64,000 bases of DNA, from the NCBI GenBank assembly GCA_016707445.1, contig JADJHR010000003.1, forward strand, positions 682,001-746,000, written 5' to 3'. Of the stretch, positions 9,849 through 18,155 are shown piece by piece. Positions within the stretch are counted from its first letter, which is position 1, and each line of letters begins with the position of its first letter. Origin of the DNA: Rubrivivax sp. (GTDB lineage Bacteria; Pseudomonadota; Gammaproteobacteria; Burkholderiales; Burkholderiaceae_C). A program made the translations under genes and the position numbers. The notes under the pieces were generated by a model. The model was not told the DNA's origin. It worked only from the letters and a program-made list of their open reading frames with translations, and did no database searches.

Positions 9849-10982
9849 ATGCACGTGACCCTTGCCTCTTCGTTGCTGGGTGGACTGTCGCCGGCACAGT
9901 TCATGCGCCGGCATTGGCAGAAGAAGCCGCTGCTTGTGCGCCAGGCCTGGCCCGGCGTGCGGCCGCCGTTGACGCGCAGTGCCTTGTTTGCACTGGCGCA
10001 ACAACCCGACGTCGAATCGCGCCTGGTGGTGGCGCAAGGCGACGGCGACTGGCGCGTGCGCCAGGGCCCGCTGCCTCGACATGCCTTGCCGCCGTTGGCG
10101 CGCCCGGGCTGGACCTTGCTGTTGCAGGGGCTGGACCTGCATGTCGAGGCGGCACGCGCGATGCTGGCCCCGTTCCGTTTCGTGCCCGAAGCAAGACTGG
10201 ACGACCTGATGCTGTCCTGGGCCAGCGATGGCGGCGGGGTCGGGCCGCATGTCGACGCCTACGACGTGTTCTTGCTGCAGGTGGCCGGGCGCCGCCGCTG
10301 GCGTGTGGGCCGCGTGGCCGACGCGAGTTTCGTCGACGGCCTGCCGTTGAAGATCCTGCGCCACTTCGAGCCCGAGTTCGACTGCTTGCTCGAGCCCGGC
10401 GACATGCTCTACCTGCCGCCACTGTGGGGACACGACGGCCGCGCCGAAGGCGAGTGCATGACCTGCTCGGTGGGGTTTCGTGCACCGCGCGCGAACGAGT
10501 TGGCCTGTGACTTGCTGCAGCGGCTGGCAGATGACGATGGCGAAGACGATCCCGGCCGGCTCTACCGCGACGCTGCGCAGGCCGCGACCGCAACTCCGGG
10601 CTTGATCTCGCCGGCCTTGCAGGATTTCGCGCGGCAGGCCATCGTGCGGCGCTTGGCCGACGTGTCCGCGATCGACCGCGCGCTCGGTGAAAGCCTCAGC
10701 GAACCCAAGCCCCACGTCTGGTTCGAAGCGGCCGAAGGCAAGACGCTGGCGCACGGCGTGCAGCTTGACCGGCGCAGCCGCATGCTGTACGACAGCCGTC
10801 ATGTGTTCTTCAACGGCGAGGCCTACGTCGTCGCGGGGCGTGATGCCCGCCTGGTGCGCTTGTTGGCCGACGCGCGGCAACTCGATGCGCACGCGTGTGC
10901 GGCACTCAGCGCCGGGGCGAGTGACGTGCTTCAAGGCTGGCTGGACGCCGGCTGGTTGCATCCTGCCGAGGAGATCGCATGA
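9849..10982 (+). CDS. roxA: Ribosomal oxygenase RoxA (YcfD-like JmjC/cupin dioxygenase)
   Basis: A 377-residue Fe(II)/2-oxoglutarate-dependent oxygenase of the YcfD type; the E. coli enzyme hydroxylates an arginine of ribosomal protein L16. The iron ligands are visible as His134-X-Asp136 (GPHVDAYD) and His195 (LWGHDG). The family's N-terminal FMRRHWQKKPLLVRQAWP and the C-terminal winged-helix-like region are present. It is divergent from the slyD-like gene, with 53 bases between the starts. Its stop overlaps the next ATG (ATGA at 10979), so the two genes are probably co-translated. That the target is L16 is inferred from the family. Confidence 0.9.
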   Translation: MHVTLASSLLGGLSPAQFMRRHWQKKPLLVRQAWPGVRPPLTRSALFALAQQPDVESRLVVAQGDGDWRVRQGPLPRHALPPLARPGWTLLLQGLDLHVEAARAMLAPFRFVPEARLDDLMLSWASDGGGVGPHVDAYDVFLLQVAGRRRWRVGRVADASFVDGLPLKILRHFEPEFDCLLEPGDMLYLPPLWGHDGRAEGECMTCSVGFRAPRANELACDLLQRLADDDGEDDPGRLYRDAAQAATATPGLISPALQDFARQAIVRRLADVSAIDRALGESLSEPKPHVWFEAAEGKTLAHGVQLDRRSRMLYDSRHVFFNGEAYVVAGRDARLVRLLADARQLDAHACAALSAGASDVLQGWLDAGWLHPAEEIA

Positions 10983-11482
10983 GCGATGACCGCATCGAGC
11001 CACCACTGTCGGCGCTGCGTTCGCAGGCCGACTTCGACCAGGCCCTGTTGTGGGCTGTGGATCATGCAGCCCGCGAGCGTTCGCGGCGCCTGACCTGGCT
11101 CGACGCCGACTTTGCCAGCTGGCCGCTGGACAATCCGGCGCTGTTGCAGGCACTGGACGTCTGGTTGCGACTGCCGCAGCGCCGGCTGGTGCTGCTGGCG
11201 CTGGACTTTGCACCCTTGCAACGGCTGCACCCGAGGTTCGTGGCATGGCGGCGGCCCTGGTCACACGCGATCGACGCCTGGAGCCCCAGCGATGGCGTCG
11301 ACGTGCACATGCCCACACTGGTACTGGACGATCAGCGCCTGTGCCTGCAGGTCTTCGACAAGACGCATTGGCGGGGCCGGCTGTCTCAGGACGAACGCGC
11401 GGTGCGCCAGTGGCACGACGAGATTGACGCTATTTTGCAACGCTGCGAGGCCGCTTTCCCGGCGCACTCGCTGGGACTCTAG
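10979..11482 (+). CDS. Conserved hypothetical protein coupled to roxA
   Basis: A 167-residue soluble protein overlapping roxA by four bases. It is rich in Trp, Arg and Asp, with short hydrophobic strands (RRLVLLALDF near 75-84) and a conserved-looking HPRFVAWRRPWSHAIDAW segment near residue 83-100. I recall proteins of this shape beside roxA or methyltransferases in Burkholderiales but cannot name a function. No catalytic motif, signal peptide or membrane segment is evident. The coupling to roxA suggests a shared context of ribosome modification or stress, which is inference only. Confidence 0.75.
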   Translation: MSDDRIEPPLSALRSQADFDQALLWAVDHAARERSRRLTWLDADFASWPLDNPALLQALDVWLRLPQRRLVLLALDFAPLQRLHPRFVAWRRPWSHAIDAWSPSDGVDVHMPTLVLDDQRLCLQVFDKTHWRGRLSQDERAVRQWHDEIDAILQRCEAAFPAHSLGL

Positions 11483-11514
11483 GGATTATCCTAGGTCTGC
11501 CTATAATCATAGGC
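11479..11514. promoter_or_regulatory. Two adjacent inverted repeats with a TATAAT box
   Basis: CTAGG-6-CCTAG (11479-11494) overlaps the stop of the preceding gene, and GCCTAT-4-ATAGGC (11499-11514) follows five bases later. A perfect TATAAT lies at 11502-11507, inside the second repeat. Together these look like a promoter with an overlapping operator for the lipoprotein at 11702. No clear -35 hexamer is visible, and the leader would be nearly 190 bases long. The remaining leader (11515-11701) shows no gene or obvious fold. Confidence 0.4.
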
Positions 11515-11701
11515 TAGACAGCGGAGAGGCGCCAGCTTCCCTTGTCTTGTCGATGGGTCACGCACGAATTCCGGTGTCGACTTGTTTCTTGGCCAATCGA
11601 GGTGCCAGGGGCATGAGACAGCGAGCGGTTCGAGACGCGTCCCACGTTGACCGCTGAGTTTCCGTTACAAGCACACGACCCATTTATTCCCGAGGATAAA
11701 C

Positions 11702-11983
11702 ATGAACAAGTCACTCCTGTTGGCTTCCCTGGTTGCCGCCATTGCCCTGTCCGCTTGCGGCAAGAAAGAAGAAGCACCTGCTCCGGCTCCGGCGCCGGCT
11801 GCTGCCCCCGCCCCCGCCCCGACTCCCGTTGCTGAAGCCGCTTCAGAAGCTGCCTCCGCCGTGATGGGCGCCGCCGACGCCGCCGCTTCGGCGGTCGCCG
11901 GTGCTGCCACCTCGGCTGCCGAGGCCGCCAAGGACGCCACTGGCAAGGCGATGGACGCTGCCGCTTCGGCCGTCAAGAAGTAA
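11702..11983 (+). CDS. Small alanine-rich lipoprotein
   Basis: A 93-residue lipoprotein precursor. The signal peptide MNKSLLLASLVAAIALSAC ends in a clear lipobox (LSAC, Cys19). It is followed by a KKEE stretch, an Ala-Pro linker, and a long Ala/Ser/Lys-rich helix with repeated AASA/AAEAA units resembling late-embryogenesis-type or apolipoprotein-like helices. Lys rather than Asp after the Cys suggests an outer-membrane destination by the usual sorting rule. GAGGA sits seven bases before the ATG, and a strong terminator follows, so this is a single-gene unit. Function unknown. Confidence 0.85.
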   Translation: MNKSLLLASLVAAIALSACGKKEEAPAPAPAPAAAPAPAPTPVAEAASEAASAVMGAADAAASAVAGAATSAAEAAKDATGKAMDAAASAVKK

Positions 11984-12009
11984 TCCTTCTTAAGCTGCCA
12001 GAAAAGAAG

Positions 12010-12032
12010 AAGCCGCCTGCGGGCGGCTTTTT
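12010..12032 (+). terminator. Rho-independent terminator of the lipoprotein gene
   Basis: A perfect stem AAGCCGCC / GGCGGCTT with a TGCG loop is followed by a run of five T. It lies 27 bases after the lipoprotein stop and also separates it from the convergent bamC. Confidence 0.9.
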
Positions 12033-12073
12033 CGTGTCTGCACCGGCTCGATCCGGCCGGTGGCCGGCCCCGA

Positions 12074-13198
12074 TCAGCGCAGTTCGCGCACCAGTCGCGA
12101 AACGATGAGTTTACCGGCGTCGCCGGTCTCGGGCGCACCGGCTGAGGTCTGCACCGCCACCACGGTCTTGGCGCCTTCGCCCTTCAGGGTGACCCTGTAG
12201 CGCACCGGGTTCTTGTCGGGGCCCTTGGCACCAAACAGGCGCGCGAAGAAGTTCGGCTCATCGATGCCCGCCGTCTTCGGGTCAACGTAACGCACGAAGA
12301 ACAGGCCGGCACTGCGGTTGCGGTCTTCCACCGTGAAACCACCGCGGTCCAGCGCCAGGCCGACACGGCGCCAGGCGCGGTCGAAGGGTTCGTCGACTTC
12401 CATGGTGGCCGGGGCCGCCAGTTCGCGCGCCTTGGCCGGTGCCTCGGGTGCACCTGCGACCGCGGACTTGGCCGTGGCTTCGGTTTGAGCGCCCAGTCGG
12501 GCCAGCAAGCGCGCCAGCATCTCGCTTTCAAGCTGTGCGTCGCTGTTGCGCGGGCGCCAGGCGGTGTTGTCCTTCAGTTCATTCGTATAGATCTCTTCCA
12601 GGCCGCGGTGGCTCAGGTAGATCTCGGTGCCGTTCGGGCCGCGTTCAAGCCGCGTGCGAAAGCGATCGCGTTCACCGCTGTCGTACAGGCGATCGACCAG
12701 CCTGCCCAAGGTCGAGCGGATCAGGTCGTTGGGCAGCTTGGCGCGGTTCTCGACCCAGTCGGTCTCCATCACGCCCGCCTGCGGGTTGTCGGTGGTCAGC
12801 TTGAAACCGCGCTCCTCCCAGAAGGCCTTGATCTCGGGGTAGATCACTTCGGGCGGTGCTTCGGCCACCAGCCAGCGCAGCTGGCCTTGTTTCTCGACCC
12901 GCACCTTGCCCAAGGCGGAGGGCACCACCGCCGATTGCATCAGCACGCCACCTTGCAGCGACGGCGTCTGCGGCGTGGCCGCGGCGCTGATGACACCGCC
13001 CTGCGGGGCGTAGCGTGGATCACGGGCAAGCTGCGTCAGATCCGGCGGCACTTCCAGTGCGCGTGTCTTGCTTGCACTGTTGCGGTAGTCGATCTTGTCG
13101 CCCGACAGGAAATTGTCGATCGACGAACAGCCGGCCAGGGTGGCGGCAAGCGCCAGGACCGCGCAGCGGGCAGGGGTGGCGACGGGCATGAAATTCAC
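12074..13198 (-). CDS. bamC: Outer membrane protein assembly factor BamC (lipoprotein)
   Basis: BamC (NlpB), a lipoprotein subunit of the BAM complex that inserts beta-barrel proteins into the outer membrane. The N-terminus has a signal peptide with lipobox LAGC. After it comes the unstructured BamD-binding segment with the family motif KIDYRNSASKTRALEVPPDLT, then two helix-grip domains (for example VMETDWVENRAKLP). Length is 374 residues from the GTG at 13198, which has GAGAG upstream; the ATG at 13189 is an alternative. It follows dapA by 56 bases on the same strand, the classical dapA-bamC order. Confidence 0.93.
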   Translation of the reverse strand: MNFMPVATPARCAVLALAATLAGCSSIDNFLSGDKIDYRNSASKTRALEVPPDLTQLARDPRYAPQGGVISAAATPQTPSLQGGVLMQSAVVPSALGKVRVEKQGQLRWLVAEAPPEVIYPEIKAFWEERGFKLTTDNPQAGVMETDWVENRAKLPNDLIRSTLGRLVDRLYDSGERDRFRTRLERGPNGTEIYLSHRGLEEIYTNELKDNTAWRPRNSDAQLESEMLARLLARLGAQTEATAKSAVAGAPEAPAKARELAAPATMEVDEPFDRAWRRVGLALDRGGFTVEDRNRSAGLFFVRYVDPKTAGIDEPNFFARLFGAKGPDKNPVRYRVTLKGEGAKTVVAVQTSAGAPETGDAGKLIVSRLVRELR

Positions 13199-13254
13199 GT
13201 TCGAAGTCTCTCGTTCACCGGCAGGGGTGCCGGGCGTGCGATGGATGGGGGCGT

Positions 13255-14139
13255 TCAGGGCAGCAAACCGCTGTCGCGCAGAGCCTGCTCGACCTGGGCC
13301 TGACCCTGCGGTGTCAGTGGCAGGATCGGCAGCCGTACGGTGTCAGTGCACAGGCCCATGCGCTTGAGCGCCCACTTGGTCGGTGCCGGGCTGGGTTCAC
13401 AGAACAATATCCGGTGCAGCGACAGCAGCCGCAGATGGATGGCCACCGCGCGCCGGGCGTCGCCTTCGACGGCGGCCATGCACAGCTCGTGCATCAGGCG
13501 CGGCGCGACGTTGGCGGTGACGCTGACGTTGCCCTGGCCACCCAGCAGCATCAGGGCCACCGCGGTACCGTCATCGCCCGAGTAGATCGAGAACCCCTTG
13601 GGCACGTGCTTGATCAGCCAGGCCGCACGGTCGACGTCACCGCTGGCCTCCTTGATGCCCACGATGCCCGGCACCTGCGCCAGGCGCAGGGTGGTTTCGT
13701 GTTGCAGATCGGCCACCGTGCGTCCCGGCACGTTGTAAAGCACCAGTGGCAGGTCGACCGCTTCGGCCACGGCGCGAAAGTGGCGGTAGATGCCCTCCTG
13801 CGAGGGCTTGTTGTAGTACGGCACGACCTGCAGCGAGCAGTCGGCGCCGACTTGCTTGGCAAACCGGGTCAGCTCGATCGCTTCGCGCGTGGCGTTGCCG
13901 CCTGCTCCGGCCATGACCGGCACGCGGCCGGCGGCATGTTCGACCGTCACACGGATGATTTCGCAGTGTTCTTCGACATCGACGGTCGGGCTCTCGCCGG
14001 TGGTACCGACCACGCCGATGCAATCGGTGCCCTCGGCAATGTGCCAGTCGATCAGCTTGCGCAGCGTCGGGTAGTCGACGCTGCCGTCTTCGCACATCGG
14101 CGTCACGAGCGCCACGATGCTGCCTACGATGGGGTTCAT
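13255..14139 (-). CDS. dapA: 4-hydroxy-tetrahydrodipicolinate synthase
   Basis: DapA condenses pyruvate with aspartate semialdehyde, the first committed step to lysine and diaminopimelate. At 294 residues it fits the family (292 in E. coli). The Schiff-base lysine is Lys163 (GIKEASGD), and Tyr135 (LVLYNVPGRT) is the proton-relay tyrosine. The GVVGTTGESPT loop supplies the active-site threonines. I chose the ATG at 14139 because it best matches the family start GSIVALVTPM; a GTG three codons upstream is possible. It sits between the methyltransferase gene and bamC on the same strand. Confidence 0.96.
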   Translation of the reverse strand: MNPIVGSIVALVTPMCEDGSVDYPTLRKLIDWHIAEGTDCIGVVGTTGESPTVDVEEHCEIIRVTVEHAAGRVPVMAGAGGNATREAIELTRFAKQVGADCSLQVVPYYNKPSQEGIYRHFRAVAEAVDLPLVLYNVPGRTVADLQHETTLRLAQVPGIVGIKEASGDVDRAAWLIKHVPKGFSIYSGDDGTAVALMLLGGQGNVSVTANVAPRLMHELCMAAVEGDARRAVAIHLRLLSLHRILFCEPSPAPTKWALKRMGLCTDTVRLPILPLTPQGQAQVEQALRDSGLLP

Positions 14140-14169
14140 GCCAAGCACTTTCGTTCGGAACCGGGCATT

Positions 14170-14736
14170 TTAGCTGCCGGTCCCTGGCTGGCCTTCCAGC
14201 GCGAAGCGAGAACCCGGCGCCGCGCCACGTGCGGCGACGACGCGCTGCACGAAGCGATCGGGCTCGGTCAGGAATCCGTCCTCGTAGGCCACCACGCGCA
14301 GACCCGCACAGGCGTGCAGAAGTTCACCCGGCTGCAGCAGGAAGTCGGGCCGTGACGGACGGCCCACGGTCTGCTGCCCGTCGGCAAAGGTGTCGTAGAT
14401 CAGGCAGCCGCCGTCGGCCACGCTGTCGATGATGATCGGCAACAGTGGCCGCCACAGATAGTGGGTGACGAGCACGGCACCGAAGCGGCGGCCGGGCAGT
14501 GGCCAGGGGCCGGCCTCGATGTCGGCGACGACGATCTCGGCCAGCGCCTTCAGCGGCGTCACGACAGACTCGTCACGGTCGACACCCGTCAAGCGGTAGC
14601 CCTGCGCGACCAGCCAGCGCAGGTTGCGGCCTGACCCGCAGGCCAGGTCGAGCACGGTTGCAGCGGGTGGCAGCAGATGCACCCAGCGCTGCAGCCAGGC
14701 CGAGGGTCCGCGTGTGGCGGGGTGGTTCAAAAGCAC
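14170..14736 (-). CDS. Class I SAM-dependent methyltransferase
   Basis: A 188-residue protein with a Rossmann methyltransferase fold. Motif I, VLDLACGSGRNLRWL, lies near residues 28-42, an acidic motif II (GVDRDES) follows, and motif post-I/IV includes HYLWRPLLP. Compact members of this family act on small molecules, including tellurite-resistance-type (TehB-like) proteins; the substrate cannot be assigned. The start codon is GTG at 14736, inside the last codons of the 42-residue membrane protein gene (10-base overlap), so translation is likely coupled. dapA follows 30 bases downstream. Confidence 0.85.
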   Translation of the reverse strand: MLLNHPATRGPSAWLQRWVHLLPPAATVLDLACGSGRNLRWLVAQGYRLTGVDRDESVVTPLKALAEIVVADIEAGPWPLPGRRFGAVLVTHYLWRPLLPIIIDSVADGGCLIYDTFADGQQTVGRPSRPDFLLQPGELLHACAGLRVVAYEDGFLTEPDRFVQRVVAARGAAPGSRFALEGQPGTGS

Positions 14737-14855
14737 GACCAGACCCGGTTCGCCAGATCGACCACCAGGTGCGGGCTCAGGTAGGCCAGGAACACGGCCG
14801 CCAGGACCAGCGCCACCGCCAACGTGACCAGTGCCGAGCGGGCGCGATGGTTCAT
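14727..14855 (-). CDS. Small single-pass membrane protein (42 residues)
   Basis: A short ORF wedged between the MFS gene (overlapping its stop as ATGA) and the methyltransferase (overlapping its GTG). It has a basic N-terminus (MNHRARSAL), one hydrophobic segment of about 20 residues (TLAVALVLAAVFLAYLSPHL), then VVDLANRVWSCF at the C-terminus. I believe proteins ending in LANRVWSCF recur in Burkholderiales, but this is recollection, not a search. Both tight overlaps and a clean membrane segment make it a convincing small gene. Function unknown. Confidence 0.7.
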   Translation of the reverse strand: MNHRARSALVTLAVALVLAAVFLAYLSPHLVVDLANRVWSCF

Positions 14856-16072
14856 GTCGTTTGCGGCGCGCTGCGCACGATCGCCGTCTCGCGCACCGGC
14901 AGGTTGGCCAGCGCGGCCAGCACGCTCAGGGCCACCGACAGCCACCAGACCACGGTGTAGCTGCCCGTCGTGTCAAAGAGCCTGCCGCCCAGCCACACGC
15001 CCAGAAAACTGCCGATCTGGTGGCTGAGAAAGACGAAGCCACCCAGCATCGACATGTACTGCACGCCGAAGATCTGCGCCACGATGGCGTTGGTGGGCGG
15101 CACCGTGGACAACCACAGCACGCCGATCACGCTGGCGAACAGGTACACGCTGAAGGGCGTCAGCGGCGCCAGCACGAAGATCGTGATCGCCACCGCGCGC
15201 AGGGTGTAGATCGCCGTCAGGATGTATGGCTTGGGCAGGCGCTGCCCCAGTGACCCGGCGACGTAGGTGCCGAAAACGTTGAACAGTCCGATCAGGGCCA
15301 GTGCGGTGGTTGCCACCTCGGGTGCCAGCCCCTTGTCGCGCAGGTAGCTGGGCATGTGCACGCCGATGAACACGACCTGGAAGCCGCACACGAAGTAGCC
15401 GGCCGTCAGCCAGCGGAAGCTGGGGTAGGCAAAGGCTTCGCGCAGCGCCGACGACACGCTCTGGGACGGGCCGGTGGTGTTCGGTGCCGCCTTAGGCTCG
15501 CGCAGGCCGAGCGCCAGCGGTGCGATGGCCAGTGCCGCACAGCCCAGGATGAAGAGCGCGTTCTGCCAGCCCAGCCCGGAAATCAGGTGGCTTTCCACCG
15601 GCACCATCAGGAACTGGCCGAACGAGCCGGCGGCGGCCGTGATGCCCATCGCCCAGGAACGCTTTTTCGGATCGACGTTGCGCGCGATCACGCCGTAGAC
15701 CACGGCGTAGGTGGTGCCCGACTGCGCCATGCCCAGCAGCAGGCCGGCACTGCCGGTAAAGGCGGCGCCGCTGGTGGCCATCGCCATCGTCACCAGGCCC
15801 AGCGCGTAAAGCAGTGCGCCGATCACCAGCACACGAAAGGCGCCGAAGCGGTCGGCCCACATGCCGGCCACCGGCCCGGCCAGGCCCCAGGCCAGGTTCT
15901 GCACGGCCATTGCGATGGCGAAGGTCTCGCGACTCCAGCCGCGGTCCATCGTGATCGGTTGCAGGAACAGGCCGAACCCATGGCGGATGCCCATCGACAA
16001 GGTGACGATGGCGGCGCCGCACAGCAGCACCTGAGACATCGACAGCCGCAGCGGGGGTGAAGCGGGATTCAT
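14852..16072 (-). CDS. MFS transporter, monocarboxylate/oxalate-type
   Basis: A 406-residue major facilitator protein with about twelve membrane segments. The loop 2-3 motif appears as GMWADRFGAFRV. The N-terminal CGAAIVTLSMGIRHGFGLFLQPI, together with DRGWSRETF, resembles the OxlT/MCT-like branch often seen in proteobacterial organic-acid carriers. I placed the start at the ATG at 16072; in-frame ATGs at 16105 and 16114 would run into the region before dadA, which is transcribed the other way. No strong ribosome-binding site decides this. The substrate is unknown; the neighbour dadA hints at amino or organic acids. Confidence 0.88.
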   Translation of the reverse strand: MNPASPPLRLSMSQVLLCGAAIVTLSMGIRHGFGLFLQPITMDRGWSRETFAIAMAVQNLAWGLAGPVAGMWADRFGAFRVLVIGALLYALGLVTMAMATSGAAFTGSAGLLLGMAQSGTTYAVVYGVIARNVDPKKRSWAMGITAAAGSFGQFLMVPVESHLISGLGWQNALFILGCAALAIAPLALGLREPKAAPNTTGPSQSVSSALREAFAYPSFRWLTAGYFVCGFQVVFIGVHMPSYLRDKGLAPEVATTALALIGLFNVFGTYVAGSLGQRLPKPYILTAIYTLRAVAITIFVLAPLTPFSVYLFASVIGVLWLSTVPPTNAIVAQIFGVQYMSMLGGFVFLSHQIGSFLGVWLGGRLFDTTGSYTVVWWLSVALSVLAALANLPVRETAIVRSAPQTT

Positions 16073-16149
16073 TCGGTCATTGTCTTGGAAATCGATGCAG
16101 GCCATCGCCGCCACCCTGGATACAGTGCATGAACAACAAGGAGCGAGCG

Positions 16150-17430
16150 ATGAAGGTACTGGTGCTGGGTGGCGGTGTGATCGGGATCAGCACGGCGTAT
16201 TACCTGGCCCGTGCCGGGCATGAAGTCGAACTGGTCGACCGCCAGGGCGGCCCGGCGCTTGAGACCAGCTTCGGCAATGCCGGTGAAGTCTCGCCAGGCT
16301 ACTCGGCACCCTGGGCCGGCCCCGGCGTGCCGATCAAGGCCATCAAGTGGATGCTGATGCGCCACAGCCCGCTGGTGATCTGGCCGCTGCTCGACCCCGC
16401 CATGTGGCGCTGGGGCGCGGCCATGCTGGCCAACTGCACCGAGCGCGCCTATGCGCTGAACAAGAGCCGCATGGTGCCTATCGCCGAATACAGCCGCGAC
16501 TGCATGAAGGCGTTGCGCGCCGAGACCGGCATCGCCTACGACGATCGCGCGCAGGGCACCTTGCAGCTGTTTCGCACCCAGGCGCAGCTGGACGGCATCG
16601 CCAAGGACGTGGAAGTGCTGCAGCAGTACAAGGTGCCGTTCGAGGTGCTGGACCGTGCCGGCTTCTGCGCGGTGGAACCCGCGCTGCGGCTGACCCAGCA
16701 CAAGTTTGTCGGCGCGCTGCGGCTGCCGGGCGACGAGACTGGGGATTGCCATGTGTTCAGTTCTCGCCTGACCGAGATGGCGGCAGCGCTGGGCGTGCAA
16801 TTCCGCTGGAACACATCGATCGCGTCGCTGGCCAGTGACGGCACGCGCATCAACGCTGTGCGCACGTCGGCCGGTGACCTGAAGGCCGACGCCGTGGTAC
16901 TCGCCTTGGGCAGTTTTTCGCCGCAGCTGCTGCGCCCGCTGGGCATTCGCCTGCCGGTGTATCCAGTCAAGGGCTACTCGATCACGGTGCCGATTGCTGA
17001 CCCGGCGGGTGCACCCGAATCGACCATCATGGACGAGACCCACAAGGTGGCCGTCACGCGGCTGGGCGACCGCATCCGTGTCGGCGGCACGGCCGAACTG
17101 GCGGGCTTCAGCACCGCGCTGCGCGAGTCGCGGCGCAAGACGCTGGAGCATGTGGTGACCGACCTGTTCCCGCAGGGCGGTGATGTCGGTCAGGCCAGCT
17201 TCTGGTGCGGCCTGCGGCCGATGACGCCAGACGGCACACCCATCGTGGGCGGCACGCCCTACGCCAACCTCTATCTGGGCACCGGCCACGGCACCCTGGG
17301 CTGGACCATGGCCGCCGGTACCGGGCGGCTGCTGGCCGACCTGATCTCGGGCCGCAAGCCCGAGATCGCGCTCGACAGCCTGACGATGGCGCGCTACCCG
17401 CGCGCCTTCACGGGCTTGCGCGTCAACTGA
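16150..17430 (+). CDS. dadA: D-amino acid dehydrogenase (DadA)
   Basis: A flavoprotein that oxidises D-amino acids, notably D-alanine, to 2-oxo acids and passes electrons to the respiratory chain. At 426 residues it is close to E. coli DadA (432). The N-terminal FAD-binding motif VLVLGGGVIGISTAYYLARAG is at residues 3-23, and the DadA signature ETSFGNAGEVSPGYSAPWAGPG follows. The C-terminal FAD motif GLRPMTPDGTPIVG precedes the conserved LYLGTGHGTLGWTM. AAGGAG six bases upstream fixes the ATG at 16150. Its last eight bases overlap the end of the convergent GST gene. Confidence 0.93.
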   Translation: MKVLVLGGGVIGISTAYYLARAGHEVELVDRQGGPALETSFGNAGEVSPGYSAPWAGPGVPIKAIKWMLMRHSPLVIWPLLDPAMWRWGAAMLANCTERAYALNKSRMVPIAEYSRDCMKALRAETGIAYDDRAQGTLQLFRTQAQLDGIAKDVEVLQQYKVPFEVLDRAGFCAVEPALRLTQHKFVGALRLPGDETGDCHVFSSRLTEMAAALGVQFRWNTSIASLASDGTRINAVRTSAGDLKADAVVLALGSFSPQLLRPLGIRLPVYPVKGYSITVPIADPAGAPESTIMDETHKVAVTRLGDRIRVGGTAELAGFSTALRESRRKTLEHVVTDLFPQGGDVGQASFWCGLRPMTPDGTPIVGGTPYANLYLGTGHGTLGWTMAAGTGRLLADLISGRKPEIALDSLTMARYPRAFTGLRVN

Positions 17431-18031
17431 GCAGGCCCTCGGCCTTCATGGCTGCCTGCACCGCCGGCCGCGCCGCCACGCGGGTGCGGTAAGCGTTCAG
17501 ATGGATCAGCGCGGACAGGTCGACACCGACCCGCGGCGCCCAGTTGGTCACCGTGAACAGGTAGCCGTCGGCCACCGTGAAGTCGTCGCCCATCAGGTAC
17601 TGCTTGCCTTCGAGCTGCTCGTTGACCCAGCGCAGACGGCTGTTCAGTCTGTCCTTGGCGATGGTTTTGTAGGCCTCGGGCGTGGCGGGGTTGAACAGCG
17701 GCGAGAAACCCTTGTGCAGCTCGGTGCCGATGAAGGTCAGCCAGCTCATCAGCTGGTAGCGCTCTTTCGTGCCATAGGCCGGCGCCAGCTTCTTGGCCGG
17801 CACCTGGTCGGCGATGTACTGCACGATGGTCGGGCCTTCGGTCAAGCGTGTGCCGTCGTCGAGTTCAAGCAGCGGCACGTAGCCCAGCGGGTTGATCGTG
17901 TAGTAGTCGGTGCCGTCATCCAGCTGGTGCGTCTTGGTCGGCGCGGCCACGGCCTGGAAGGTCAGGCCGGCTTCGCGCAGAGCGATGTGCGGCGACAGCG
18001 AGCAGGCGCCGGGGCTGTAGTAGAGCTTCAT
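17423..18031 (-). CDS. gstA: Glutathione S-transferase, beta class (GstA-like)
   Basis: A 202-residue bacterial beta-class GST, almost the length of E. coli GstA (201). It shares the diagnostic Cys10 in YSPGACSLSPHIALRE, the GSH-binding NPLGYVPLLELDDGTRLTEGPTIVQYI segment and the C-terminal TELHKGFSPLFNP and DDFTVADGYLFTV. Such enzymes conjugate or bind glutathione in the cytoplasm against electrophiles. The start at 18031 (MKLYYSP) is set by the family N-terminus, though the frame is open upstream. It is divergent from parE (124 bases between the starts) and tail-to-tail with dadA. Confidence 0.93.
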   Translation of the reverse strand: MKLYYSPGACSLSPHIALREAGLTFQAVAAPTKTHQLDDGTDYYTINPLGYVPLLELDDGTRLTEGPTIVQYIADQVPAKKLAPAYGTKERYQLMSWLTFIGTELHKGFSPLFNPATPEAYKTIAKDRLNSRLRWVNEQLEGKQYLMGDDFTVADGYLFTVTNWAPRVGVDLSALIHLNAYRTRVAARPAVQAAMKAEGLLS

Positions 18032-18155
18032 GTTCTTTTTCCGTGGATGGTTGGCAGGGACCGGAGACGATACGCCGACCCGCGGCAAGCTGCCGGCGCG
18101 AGGATTAGCCGGCCGGGTAGGCGTCCCTACAATCGCCAGCCCAATCCCCACCTCA

